Positions 12,009 to 23,175 of a stretch of 64,000 bases of DNA are shown in pieces (the first letter of the stretch is position 1; the number at the start of each line of letters is the position of its first letter). The position numbers and the translations under genes are program-made. The stretch comes from Bostrychus sinensis (lineage: Eukaryota; Chordata; Actinopteri; Gobiiformes; Eleotridae), in NCBI GenBank assembly GCA_020698575.1, contig CM036254.1:23288026-23352025 (forward strand), read 5' to 3'. The notes beneath the pieces are model-generated. The model did not search any database, was not told the DNA's origin, and saw nothing but the letters and a program-made list of their open reading frames with translations.

Positions 12009-12180
12009 ATGCTTTTATTAAAAGAGTTTTTAAAAGAGCCTTTAATAAATGGATTACTAAATGCTTTTATTAAAAGAGTTTTTAAAAGAGCCTTTAATAA
12101 ACGGATTACTAAATGGTTTTATTAAATGAGTTTTTAAAAGAGGATTTAATAAATGGATTACTAAATGGTTTTAATAAAAG
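12009..12180. repeat. Tandem repeat, 52-base unit, about 3.3 copies
   Basis: Units start at 12009, 12061, 12113 and 12165, an exact 52-base period. Each carries TTTTATTAAA, GAGTTTTTAAAAGAG and TTAATAAA..GGATTACTAA. Unit 1 and unit 2 are nearly identical, and unit 3 has a few substitutions. This is a minisatellite within repeat-rich DNA, not a CRISPR array, because there are no spacers. Confidence 0.9.
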
Positions 12181-12353
12181 AGGGATTAATAGCGTTATTC
12201 ATTAATCCATTTAGGAAACCAGTTTCTAAATGTATTTACAAAACCTTTTCGAAAAAGCATTTGCAAAACATATTAGCTTCTCCGATTAGCCTCTCCTTTT
12301 AGCTTTTCCGTGGCGTTCCTGGTCCTCCTGGCTAAAGTTAAATAAAATAAAAT

Positions 12354-13481
12354 GCAAAGCGATGTAACGAAGTTCTGTGATTGGTCAGAGCTACTCACGC
12401 TCTGATTGGCCAGACAATAGGGATTATGCGCTAACTACTGCATTCGGCTAAATGGAATGATCCACTTCCGGTCACAGCTTGTAAGCGAGCAGCTGGACAA
12501 GGGCAGCTTCAAAAAACATATTTATGTCGTACACATCGCAAAATAAAATCACCAAACTAACGTTGCAGTGGACTAATGCAGTTTTATCCTTCAAACAAGG
12601 GTTTTAGCATTTGTGTGTTAAATATTTAACTAATCGCTGAGCGCGGATGCGGGATATTGTTGTGTCAGTTAACTAAAGCTGTCACCCGGCGCACTTTATT
12701 TCAGCGGCTATAAAGCACACAGGAACATTTTACTAAAGTATGTGACCAAAAACAGCCACAGTGTCCACAAAAACATCTGAAAATGCCACAGAAGAGCTGT
12801 GAAAGCGGCTTCAAAACAACAGTTGTAGCCTCGGAGTGTAAAAATTAGTAAATACGTCAAAGTGCCTTAATAGGTGTATAATAAATTAAGACTGTGCTAA
12901 AATGGGCAGTTGTGTTGTTTATGATTGAGTATCACGTAATTTAACTTGCTGTGTGCTTTATATCCGCTGAAATAAAGTGCGCCGGGTGACAGCTTTAGTT
13001 AACTGACACAACAATATCCCGCCTCCGCGCTCAACGATTAGTTAAATATTTAACACACAAATGCTAAAACCCTTATTTGAAGGATAAAACTGCGTTAGTC
13101 CATAGCAGAGTTATTTTGGTGATTTTTTTTTGCGATGTGTAAGACATAAATATGTTTTTTGAAGCTGCCCTTGTCCGGCTGCTCGCTTACAAGCTGTGAC
13201 CATAAATGGATCATTCAGTTTAGCCGAATGCGGAAGTAGTTAGCGCATAACCCCTATGGCGGACGAAGACGTGATTTTAAGTCATAACTTTACTCTGCTA
13301 CGGGCACGTAGCTCATTTTATCTGGTTTTATGAATAATTATATAGTTGGTTACAATGAAGATAATCTGAAATGAAAATATGTGCTCATATTATCAATATA
13401 TTTGATGGAACTTTCGAATTTTCTGGCCAATCAGAGCGCAAGTAGCTCTGACCAATCACAGAGCTCGTTACATCGCTTTGC
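12354..13481. mobile_element. Long imperfect palindrome (foldback-type element)
   Basis: The left arm 12354-12720 (367 bases) is repeated inverted as the right arm 12951-13481, at roughly 94% identity over the compared inner part, with a 230-base spacer. Both arms contain the segments GTCACCCGGCGCACTTTATT and GTTAGCGCATAA or their complements. The right arm has about 165 extra bases (about 13.25-13.42 kb) missing from the left. No transposase frame is present. It most likely derives from a non-autonomous DNA transposon with long inverted repeats. Confidence 0.8.
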
Positions 13482-14029
13482 TTTTATGGTTTAACGGTTT
13501 TTCCTTGTTCGGCAGTGCTGGTGGTGTGCTGAAATCATGTGAAAACCCCATGAGGTATTGAGTAAACCTCACCCATTACAAAAAGAGGAGCAAAGTAACA
13601 CTAACTTTTTTTTGCCATGCTTTGCTTAAAATGCTAATGAAATGTCTTGTTAGTAAGAAAGTGTGCCTCTCAAGATCTGCTTAAGATTGTCCCACTGGTC
13701 TTAAATATGATAGCAGGTTTCCAGGCTTATGTTTACATTTTTACCATTTGTGGAGTAACTTCGGGAAGAAAATGTGGGGCACCTCAAGATTAGCATCAAG
13801 CCAGACTAGACCAAATACGCAAGGGGACAAGTCAGGAAGCTTTAAATAGAAAAGTTAGCGCTTGTGACTGGGCCAAATACGGGTTAATGTCAGTAATGCA
13901 TGCATGACCCAAATGTGTAGTGAAATATTGATGAGAATATCTTCTCAGTTTGAGGAGATGCAATCTAAAGTCTATTACTGCCTGTTTTGGTTATGAACAC
14001 AGCTTTTTAACCCACAGCGGGTTACTTTT

Positions 14030-14400
14030 ACTGAAGTAATTTAACTCTGTGCATTTTTGGAGGATATGTACTTTTGTATTTACTAAAGCATACTTTTACT
14101 TAAGGAAAATATTTTACCTTTACCCAAATATTTATTTTAGAATCTCTAAATGAGCAAGAGTTTGAACTTGGAGGCAAAGCAGTAGTAACACGAGTATAAG
14201 TATTAGGAGTAGTAGTGGTATTAGTAATAGTAGTAATAGAAGCACTAGGAGTAGTGGTGGTATTAGCAAAAATAGTAGTCGTATTGGTAGAATGTGTAAA
14301 TGAGTAAAATTGTTAGTTTTTAACTCAGTGACAAACTGGATAGTAGTAACTTAATAAGGTAGTAGGAGATTTAGTAGTAGTAGTAGTAGTACTAATAGAA
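14030..14400 (-). repeat. AGTACTCAAGTA family end plus degenerate TAG microsatellite
   Basis: Inverted copy of the family's terminal part (ACTAAAGCATACTTTTACTT at about 14.08-14.10 kb), followed by a long imperfect TAG/GTA run at about 14.18-14.40 kb. Compared with 19.80-19.86 kb, this looks like the other end of a copy interrupted by the palindrome and tandem repeat. Confidence 0.45.
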
Positions 14401-14628
14401 GAAAAACAGAAAACTTGAGCGTGCAAAAGTATGTCCCCCTCAAGTTAGTTCTCTGTAGAACCTTCTTCTGAAGGACTTTCAGCTCCAACTTTTCTAGGAT
14501 ATGTGTTTATGAGCTTGGTTCATAAAAATTACTGGGATTTGTGCTCATTCTTCATCTAAAAACAGCTCAAGCTTCTTCAGGTACAGCAGAGTTTGAGTCG
14601 TTTTCTTCAAAAATTGTCCTGTGTTTAG

Positions 14629-15603
14629 TAAGGGTGCTCTGATCGATCGGCCGCAGATCATGATCGGCCGATCATGGCTAAAAATAGAGTGATCGGTAAA
14701 ATGGGCCGATCAGAAGGGCCGATCAAATAACAATAAACACGTGAGGCTCTCACATTTACTGTCCTGCAACTCCGGTTTGATTAAACAGCAGTAGCGTTAT
14801 TTTAGCAGTGTTTTTAAGTTAAGCCCTGGTTATAACTAACACAAACCTGCCCTGGAGGCGCTGCTTTGTGTCCCCGCTGTGTCCCCGCCTGCTTTAGGAG
14901 CGCACGGGACAGAACCGAGGCGCAGCAGTGCGTGTATTTGCAAACACCAACGTAAATAGAGCTACAGCTAACCCGCTAACAGTTACGTTAAAAGGATTAA
15001 GAAAGTTCAGAGTTTGCCTGTGTCTTGTTGCGCGGAGAAAACTGTGCGTTTTGTGGCTTAAACTGCACCAAATGGCTGCTAATGGAAAGAGAAAGTAAAA
15101 AGGCAGCCCATGTGTCCGTGTGTCTGAGAGGAGCACCTTTCATCGTTGTCTTCTCTGCTCTCTTTGCACGTTTTCTTCATTCAGATGTTGTCAAAACTGG
15201 CAGCAGGAGCTGTCTGCTCTTTAGTCCACTGTGTTTCAACCTGGTTTGGCTGCGCGTTACGCGGACACAGGCGCGGCACCCGCGGACTCGCATTAAAGGA
15301 ACCAATTAAGAACAGCTGATTTTTACATCAGCGGAGCATTCAAACAAAGCCACAGACACTGGGCACACATTAAAGGCCAATAATGCAACAAAACCTCTTC
15401 TAAAACAAAAATAAGGTAATTTTGTTGTTCTTTTATATTTACAAAGGCTACAGTATTTTTCAAATGGAACTAATAATAGCCTGCATACAATACATTACTA
15501 CATTGAAGACCACGTGATCGGTATCGGCCATGATCGGTATCAGCCGATCACAGCAGAGGCTGATCGGTGATCGGCCTCAAAAACCCTGATCGGAGCACCC
15601 TTA
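14629..15603. mobile_element. Non-autonomous hAT-type transposon with perfect 8-base target duplication
   Basis: Terminal inverted repeats TAAGGGTGCTC and GAGCACCCTTA are flanked on both sides by the same 8 bases GTGTTTAG (14621-14628 and 15604-15611). This is the target-site duplication length of hAT elements. Subterminal regions are full of GATCGGCC-type motifs at both ends. The 975-base interior has no transposase; frames of 80 and 94 codons at 14.89-15.31 kb have no resemblance to one. Confidence 0.88.
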
Positions 15604-16149
15604 GTGTTTAGCTCCATCCTTCATTCCTTCAGTTCTGAACAATTTCCCAGTCCCTACCAATGACAAATATCCCCACAGCAGGGCACCGCCATCACAGGGC
15701 TTCACTGTAGAGAAGCACAGTCAGCTACTAGGTTTGTGCTACACATAGCATCTTTCATTGATGGCTCATTTTAATTGTATCTGGACAGAGAACCTTCTCA
15801 TCTTTGGGGAGTCTTCCATGTGCCTTTTGGCAAACACAAAACATGTTTTGTTATTATTTTCTTCAAGCAATGACCACTCTTTCCACACAGCCCAGAGGGC
15901 TGAGGGTGAGTAACACCAGGTCTCATTTAGGGGCCTCTTTAAAAAGGGAGTAAACACTTTTGCACACTCAAGCATTCTGCTTTTCTGTCATATTTCTAAT
16001 TTGCGTCACAATATATATATATATTTTTTGCATTTTCATAGTTGTTGTCATGTGATGTAAAGTGACATAAACCTCTCAATGATCCATTTAAATTCCAGGT
16101 TGTGAGGCAACAATAAAGGAAAAATGCTAAGGGAGGTACATATTTTTGC

Positions 16150-16400
16150 TTGCCACTGTAAGTAGTTGTATTAGTGGTAGTAGTATTCATTGTGATATTA
16201 GTAGTCGTAGTATTAGCAATAGCGGTAGCAGCAGCTGTAGTAGTGTGGGTAGTACTGTAGCTGTAGCCATTGTAGTAGAAGTATTAGTAGTAGTAGAGGT
16301 AGTAGCACTGCATACTCTCTAAGTAAACTTTACACTCAAGTAACAATTGTATTGCGTACCTTTACTTCTATTTGAGTAATAATGTAAAACTTTTAATTCT
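16150..16400. repeat. Degenerate TAG/GTA microsatellite and AGTACTCAAGTA family fragment
   Basis: About 160 bases of imperfect TAG/GTA units are followed by a segment with ACACTCAAGTAAC and TACTTCTATTTGAGTAAT, related to the repeat family at 11.47, 14.03 and 19.36 kb. Confidence 0.5.
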
Positions 16401-17384
16401 GTACAGATTTGCAGTTCTTTTACCTCTGTTTTTATTTTTACAAAGTGAGAAAGTGTCTGTGGTGTGGCTGTATTTAACCCAGACCCAGAGAAGACAGCAG
16501 TATATTGTGTTGTGTCATGTGAATGCATAATGTAGGACTGCACTGAGAAATATGTCTATTGGTTACACTGAAGAATGATGAATAATGGATCAATTGACTG
16601 GAGCACAACAGCCAACAATACCAACGCCTCTTCATTTTAATACAGACATCTACTGTGTCTCAAAAGGCCAGGGTGACATTTTTGCAGAAGACAATGCACA
16701 ACACAGATAGTCACTAGTGTCTTGAAAATTTGAATATTGGCTACTACTTAAACCAGATGGTAACCAGATCACCACTTTTTTTTTTTACAGAATTTTGTAC
16801 CATTGCAAGATAGAGCCAACACAAGTAGTCAGTAAAGGCACAAATGATTACTTTTAGTGAATATTTACATAATGAGATACAGTATAAGCCTTTGTGGCTC
16901 AATGCATAAAGAAAGAAGATCACCATTTTGCATAATGTATTCAGGCTTGTAATGGCTTGTACTGTCCATGAAGAAGACAATGTGTTGTGCAGGTTAAGTG
17001 TGTAGGATTGACACACTATCATCAAATTTTGACTTTAATTCAAAATTATTCACTCATCATCATTTACAATCAAATGCAATAGCAAAAGCAAAAGCCTAAA
17101 ATATAACTTGTTCTCTATGAAGGTTCTCAGTAATCCAGGTGCTCATTAATAATAAAGGGCATCAAGTTTGTTCTTTACTTTGATGGTGAAAAATATATAA
17201 AATTCTGCGTCACCAATGAAACCAGTGCAAGTTAGTCTGGAGCTTGCATTTCTCTGTTAGAATTCAATTTAACTTTTGCAAGAAAAATGGAGCATTCAAA
17301 TATTGTTAAGTGAATTTCCAGCATAACTAACCCAGACAGAATTCACTTTGATGTTAAAGTTTTCAGAGAGCCTGGAGCTTGAAT

Positions 17385-17640
17385 AAAACATTATCTTAAT
17401 ATTAGGTTTGCACAGGGCACCAGGTCTCCTCGCCTGCCTTTCCGTCAGGCAGAAGTGACTGTAGCCGTCTGCTGGCTGACACTTGTGTCAAGTGCTGACT
17501 GAACACGGTCTTTTCACACTCACAATTAGAGCGAGTGACAGCGAGATGTGCCACCTGTGCAAATAGCTTTATCAATGGTGACACTTCAACTCAGGCTTTT
17601 ACGGACGACTGCAAAGAGGAGAAACAAAGACGGTGACATA
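17385..17640. promoter_or_regulatory. Candidate regulatory block
   Basis: A repeat-free block with several E-box type motifs (CACCTG, CAAGTG) and CpGs, between repeat-rich stretches. No splice-compatible coding frame related to a known protein was seen. Composition-based call only. Confidence 0.18.
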
Positions 17641-17972
17641 CTGTAATCTCTGCACATCACATCAGAGCAGCAAAGATATCTTCTCACATCTGTCTTAAGG
17701 AGAAAGAGGGAAAAAAAGGGTCTTAAAGCTACACTACCTGAAGTTTTATCCTTGGTACCAATCCCATCCCTCAACAACAGCATGTCAATTCTACAAATTC
17801 TGTTTCTATCAGTTGACGTTTCACATGATGGCTTTAGTTTTTTCCTTTTTTTTTTTTTCCTTTTTTTGTTAGATGTTTTCTCAGTATTATCAGCCACTAT
17901 TATTTCAAAGTTTAATGGCCTATTTCCAGTGTGAGTGAACTTTATTTGAGAAAATGCAAGGATGGGATTAGC

Positions 17973-18090
17973 CCAGAGGTGGAAGAAATGTACTCCAAAT
18001 CTGTACTTTTTTTTTTTTTTAACTCTGGATGCTTTTGCTGACACAATCCTCTCCATTTATCCAGGCTCGGGACCGGCAGAAGTGTGGCTT
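17973..18090 (-). mobile_element. AGAGGTGG repeat start joined to an RTE-like LINE tail
   Basis: AGAGGTGGAAGAAATGTACTC at 17.97 kb leads into a run of T and then, on the minus strand, CCGGTCCCGAGCCTGGATAA with ATGGAGAGGATTGTGTCAGC, the characteristic RTE-like 3' end. It is one of six such tails recognised in the window and has no coding capacity. Confidence 0.55.
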
Positions 18091-18555
18091 AAGTTTTTAT
18101 AAATACTAAAATAGAGAGCCAATGGAGGGCTTTCCTGTCCTGGTCTAGATGCGATATAATGATCTTTTTTCACAAATGATTCAGATCACAATATTGGAGG
18201 CGAATAAACAGTTTTCCAAAAAATACAAGAAAACAGCATGGCATCCTTTTCCCTTTTTGCTGCACATACTGAACTGCAATCAGAAGTTCATTGACATTTA
18301 CTGTGACCGGCGAGGACAACATCACTTTGGAACATTTCATGTGTGAAAGGTGCTGACTATGAACAACAAAATCCCTATAACCTTGTTGGTGTTGCTGCCT
18401 CAGGTCAGGAAAGGGGTGAAAAGGTCTTAATTCAGCTCTGGCGACAGGATAAACCAAAACACGGTGGTCTGTGTCATTTTCCTCTGGTACTATTAGCGAT
18501 TTTCAACGCGACAGTGATTAATGAACACACTCCTCTCTTTCACCCCCACAACAGA

Positions 18556-18853
18556 CAAGCTCCTTGGTCAGCAAAATCTTTCTTTTCTGTGACCCATGAC
18601 TGTTTAAATAGTACTACTACTCCTTCTGCTATATGACCTCTAGCTACCAATGCTCTTGCTATTACTTCTTCTATTGCTACCACCACTAATACTACATGTT
18701 CTACAACAACTACTACTACTACTGCTAATCCTGCCACAACTCTTCTACTATGGCTACCAGTGTACTTCGTCTACTACTCCCCACTGCAGGTCTAACCAAC
18801 AAACTGTCACAAGCTCCATGGTCGGCAGAATCTATCTTTTCTGTGACCCAAAG
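18556..18853 (+). repeat. Direct duplication flanking a degenerate TAC microsatellite
   Basis: A 44-base segment at 18556-18599 (starting CAAGCTCCTTGGTCAGCAAA) recurs at 18810-18853 with a few changes. Between them lies about 170 bases of imperfect TAC/CTA units (about 18.61-18.78 kb). The arrangement indicates a local duplication associated with the microsatellite. Confidence 0.75.
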
Positions 18854-19355
18854 GTGGCTATTTTAACTTGAGTTCTTTGTGTATATTGTGCACAGGGAGG
18901 CAGCAGATGTAGGGTGGGCGGTCCGCTTTCCTAACAACCCTTTATTATGGGAGTAATGTATCGCCATTATGTGTGTTTAAGATACAAGGCTGAGAATGGC
19001 CAGAGGGAAGGGTTAGCAAAGGAGAGACATGGGAGAGAAGGGAGCCTAATTACAGTAATGAACTCATTTCTGTCTGGACCATCTTTCATCTTGGTTCATC
19101 CAGAGAAGAGTGGCCCAGGTTTTAAAATAATCCTTTGACATTGAGGTCTGATTAAAGGCACAGTAGATATTAATATGCTGTCGTAAAAGTGAGCATGTAC
19201 AGGCCAGTGGGGCTCTACTCTCAAACACTGCCCACTTCACCACAACACGACTCACAGTGCAATGTCAGACGAATCCAAGAGGCTCACTAAAGGTCCACAG
19301 AGCTGTCAGTGTTGTCTTTGCCTTTGAAGAGGGTTGTCTTATTAGAGGATGCTGG

Positions 19356-19865
19356 CAGAGGTGGAGGAAGTACTCAAGTCAAAGAACTGTTCCTTAAAAA
19401 TAATAGCACTCAAGTAACAGTAATAAATCCAAATTATTACCTGAGTAAAAGTTAAAAAGTACTGAATATAAATTTACTTAACTCCTACTATCTCTACTAC
19501 AACTACTACTATGTAAATTTTACCTCACTGAGTACTTCTACTACTACAACATCGACTACAACGACTCTTACTCCTACTACTACTGCTACAACTACTCTTA
19601 CTACTACTAATAATACTGCTACAATTGCACCTTTTGCTACTATGACTATAATGCTGCTACTTCTATTAATTGCACTACTTCTATAACTACTTCATCTACT
19701 ACTTCATTTTCAAACCTGGACTGGACCCAGCAACTTCCAATTGTAAGCAAGTATGCTACCACTTTGCCACTGAGGTCAAAAAATCATTCTGCTTGAGAAA
19801 GTACTCAGGTAAAAGTAAAAGTATGCTTTAGAAAATGTATTCTAAAAGTACCATTACTGAGAAGG
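19356..19865 (+). repeat. Composite repeat: AGAGGTGG/AGTACTCAAGTA family, most complete copy
   Basis: The order is: CAGAGGTGGAGGAAGTACTC start, AGTACTGAATATAAATTTAC, a degenerate TAC array (about 19.49-19.68 kb), a tRNA-like sequence on the minus strand with A-box-like TGGCAAAGTGGTAGC and B-box-like GGTCCAGTCC (19.70-19.79 kb), and an end with AAGTACTCAGGTAAAAGTAA. It gives the reference structure for the fragments at 11.47, 14.03 and 16.15 kb. Confidence 0.6.
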
Positions 19866-22460
19866 AGTAAATGGTTGGTCTTTGGTTACAGCCCAGTTCT
19901 TATTATGTCCCAAAATGTGCAGTTTTTCATTCAGTTAACACAAAAGACAGCCTTCTTTATGTGACTAGACATGTCAAAGAAAAACACCTGACATTTTCCA
20001 AATACATTTATGGAAATAGAGTTATAATGAGGCAATGTTCAATAAAAGTGCATTACATTACCGCAGTGTCTCTATTGAATTTACAGCTGCAAATTCAATT
20101 TGTCGACAACATTATTATGACTAATCCACTCAGGGCTGACTGCACTTTAAGAAATTAGATGCATGCAGCAGCCTTAAAACTCTGTGACGAGTCATTAAGT
20201 TTAAAACATATTTTAAAATAAGTCATTCGCTTGTCCAATTTGTTGCAAAAAGGCACCACAGGTCTGCTAAAAACACACAAAATCAACTTCTTTTGAACAT
20301 TATTTTTTGCAGCAATGTAACAGCTGAATGAGAAAAGTGTCAAGATTTTCTTTTATGCACATCTTTGTCTGAACAACACATGCATTTTTAATGTCAAGTA
20401 AAGAAAAACAAAAAGATACAACCCTCTAAATCTGTGATTTTAATCTGGTCTTATAGTGGTACGTGATTTATTCTAGAACATTTTGAGAACCGCTGCTCTA
20501 AGACACCCATTTTACGCTTTGTTAGGTTTTCACACTCCCCTAAATTTGGTCTTCACCATGGCACACACTTGGGGTCACAGTCAAACATGTTTATTTAACC
20601 CTCACCACACTGCCGGGCTGTGAGTTGTCATTATAGACCATTATCTTTAATAAAGTCTTGTGTAATTGAGCCATTTTAATGCTCCTCTGTTCTCGGTGAG
20701 CAGGAAGTGAGGAGCTGGCCTTGTCCCAAAGATGCCTCGACCTCCCAAGCCCCACTGCAGTGATCTTCAGCTCAATGAGCCAACAGAGGGTCCAGCAGAG
20801 GTGACAGGCCAAGACTATTACACCAATTAAACAGCTCATGGCTTTTATCATAATGTGACTCCAGTGGCATTACTATGTGCCACAATTTTACTAAAGGCCT
20901 CATACTGTATTGTTCAGTGGAGGGTATGATTTTTTTTTTTTTTACCAAAAACAGTTTCAGCTTTGTTCAATCTTCTAATAGCAATTATCGTAAAAAATGA
21001 GACCTTCAGATGTTATATAGTCTCTTTCAAGGCTCCCGTTCCCTGTTAAAGTAGGTGGCAGGTTGGGATAAGTTTGGGGAAAAACAAAGCTAACACTGAA
21101 GGAAATGTCTAAATTAATCTTAAATTGTGTTACTTATGCTTCACTGCATGTTATTTCATTCCTTAATAAAAGAACTATAACAATTATAAATCAGATCCCA
21201 TGCCTTTGCACAAATCTTCGATGCATATGTTAGTTTTTCTCATTCTTTGAAGCTGATTTTAACAAGGTGGGAGCTCTGTTTTCACTTCTCTATTGTAAGT
21301 CGCTTCATTCTTCTGTTGGGAGTAGAAAGGGTGTAGTTTCAGGCAGTTGAGATACAAGAAAAACAATACAAAAGACAGGTATGCATGGGTTGCAACTTTA
21401 TGAGCATCTCCATTTGGTGAAAACACTTCTGGTTTTGCTTCACCGGAGCGATGCTTCCTTTCAGTGGGTTATTGCAAAGAAAAATGAGGGTTGGGAAACA
21501 GCTGTTGATGGAGCAGCAAGAAAAAAAACAGGACTTTTGTTAAATGCTGGTAAAAGAGCTTTATGCAATTAAACAGCACAGTACCCAGCCAATCACTGAA
21601 GAGTTCATTACTTGGGCCTGGGAAACCACCTTACCCAAGTCTTCCATTTTGTTATTGACATATGCTGTAACTATGGATCAACAGTTATTGCTCTTTGAAG
21701 CCACACATTTCAGCCTCACAACAGGGAGGACCTCACCACCAGCTGACACGCAAATTAGCGCTGTTGCTAGACCCCTGCCATTAATGGTCCAAACCTACTC
21801 TTTCCTGTTTAGTTGTAGATAAATGACGACATCTGAGCCAGTTAAAATCCAATCATCTGGCCTCCTCCCTCTTTGTTATTGTGTCCAGACCACCAGCCGA
21901 ACACTTCGATGCACCAGTGTCGCCTGCAGGGAGGATGCTGGGATTGTAATGGCTGGTGTGAATGAAGGGTCAGTGGCTTGGCAGGAGGCAGAGAAACCGG
22001 CAAAATGAGATCCAGCTCTGCCTTATCTGAGGTGATAAGTAGCTATCGCACCAAACACAGCATATGAAAACTCCAGAAACCCACAGTTTGAAAATAGTGG
22101 CTGAATATATATTTGGGTTAAGCAGGGTTAGTATAAGTCACATAATTTAAAATACAATATATCACTAAAGATTGGAGGCAGTGTGACAGTGCCATGAGGC
22201 TAAAGGGATGACTCACTTAGACAAACCAGCTAACTCTGACAATCTCTAATGAGTCCGCAGTAAGTGGATAAAAACTTGCATACTTTAAAACTGCTGTACT
22301 TTTCTGTATGACATTTTTAGTTATAAGTATGTAGGTTCTTTACAAGCCAACAAAGATGAGCACAGGATGAAGTGTTTTGTGTGCACCTGAGCTACTACGA
22401 CTAAGTTAAGTTCGCTTGTGGATCAATAAAGTTCATGTAAGTCTTGTTTAAGTCTAATCA
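19866..22460. other. Intronic sequence, nothing recognised
   Basis: AT-rich intronic DNA. Short frames (up to 95 codons) show no family resemblance, and no repeat with clear ends was seen. Confidence 0.5.
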
Positions 22461-22461
22461 A

Positions 22462-22890
22462 GCCATTCAAAAAAAGTGTCCAAGCAGGTTGCATAGTTGG
22501 TTGTGCTGGTTTAGATTCTTATCCTTGCATTTCCTTCCTGATTTCATCTCTATCTGATGACTGAAACGTGTCCACAGTCTTGCAACTGTCCACAAGCACT
22601 CACAGCATTAAAAACAGATAAACGGGGTAACTTGGTGGCTTGTCTGGTAGAGCCAGTACCACCTTAATGAGAGTGGCCTGGGTTTGATTTCTGCTAAATG
22701 TCATTTCTCTGATTCTCTACCTTATTGCCCGTCAAATGTACTGTCTCAATTTCTCTGATACAGGACATAAAAAGCCATAATATAAAGTGTTAAAGCATGT
22801 TGCACATTTGGGTTTGTTGATTTAGATTATTATCCTTGCATGTTCTTCCTGATTTCATCTCTGTTTGTAAATTGAAACACAAATGAAACA
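22462..22890 (+). repeat. Partial duplication around a tRNA-like SINE core
   Basis: A segment with GTTTAGATTCTTATCCTTGC and TTCCTGATTTCATCTCT (about 22.49-22.56 kb) recurs at 22.81-22.88 kb with few changes. Between the copies, about 22.63-22.70 kb, lies a tRNA-like core with TGGCTTGTCTGGTAGAGC (A box) and GGTTTGATTTC (B box). This is a tail-core-tail arrangement of a decayed tRNA-SINE, possibly two tandem insertions. Confidence 0.5.
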
Positions 22891-23017
22891 TACACACACA
22901 CACATACATACACACAATGTATCTTTGTAAAATTAGGCTATCCACTAGTTCACAGTATTAAAAATATTTTGTATGGACAGGCAATAAGGTTTGATTGTTT
23001 TTAGCATTGTATAAATG

Positions 23018-23175
23018 AATGAATGGTTGTCTGTCTGTGCATGTTTCAGTGTCAGCCTGCAACTGGCCACTGTCCAGGGTGTACCCCGCCTAAGGCCCAT
23101 AATCACTGTGATAAGCTCCAGTCACCCGCAACCCATAACGGGAATGAGCAGAAGAAGATGAATGACTGAATTATT
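23018..23175 (+). mobile_element. LINE 3' tail, L2/CR1-like
   Basis: Contains GTCCAGGGTGTACCCCGCCT, AAGCTCCAGTCACCCGCAAC and a GAAGAAGATGAATGA end. This is the very common fish repeat tail (vertebrate consensus close to GGGATAGGCTCCAGC, recalled from memory). It is 5'-truncated with no coding capacity. Confidence 0.75.

Noticed and set aside
12009..12180. Regular 52-base repeats resembling a CRISPR array
   Set aside because: The units are contiguous without spacers and the genome is eukaryotic; this is a minisatellite.
17586..18056. 156-codon minus-strand frame with lysine runs
   Set aside because: The lysine runs come from T-rich low-complexity tracts and it overlaps an AGAGGTGG and LINE-tail repeat; no protein family resemblance.
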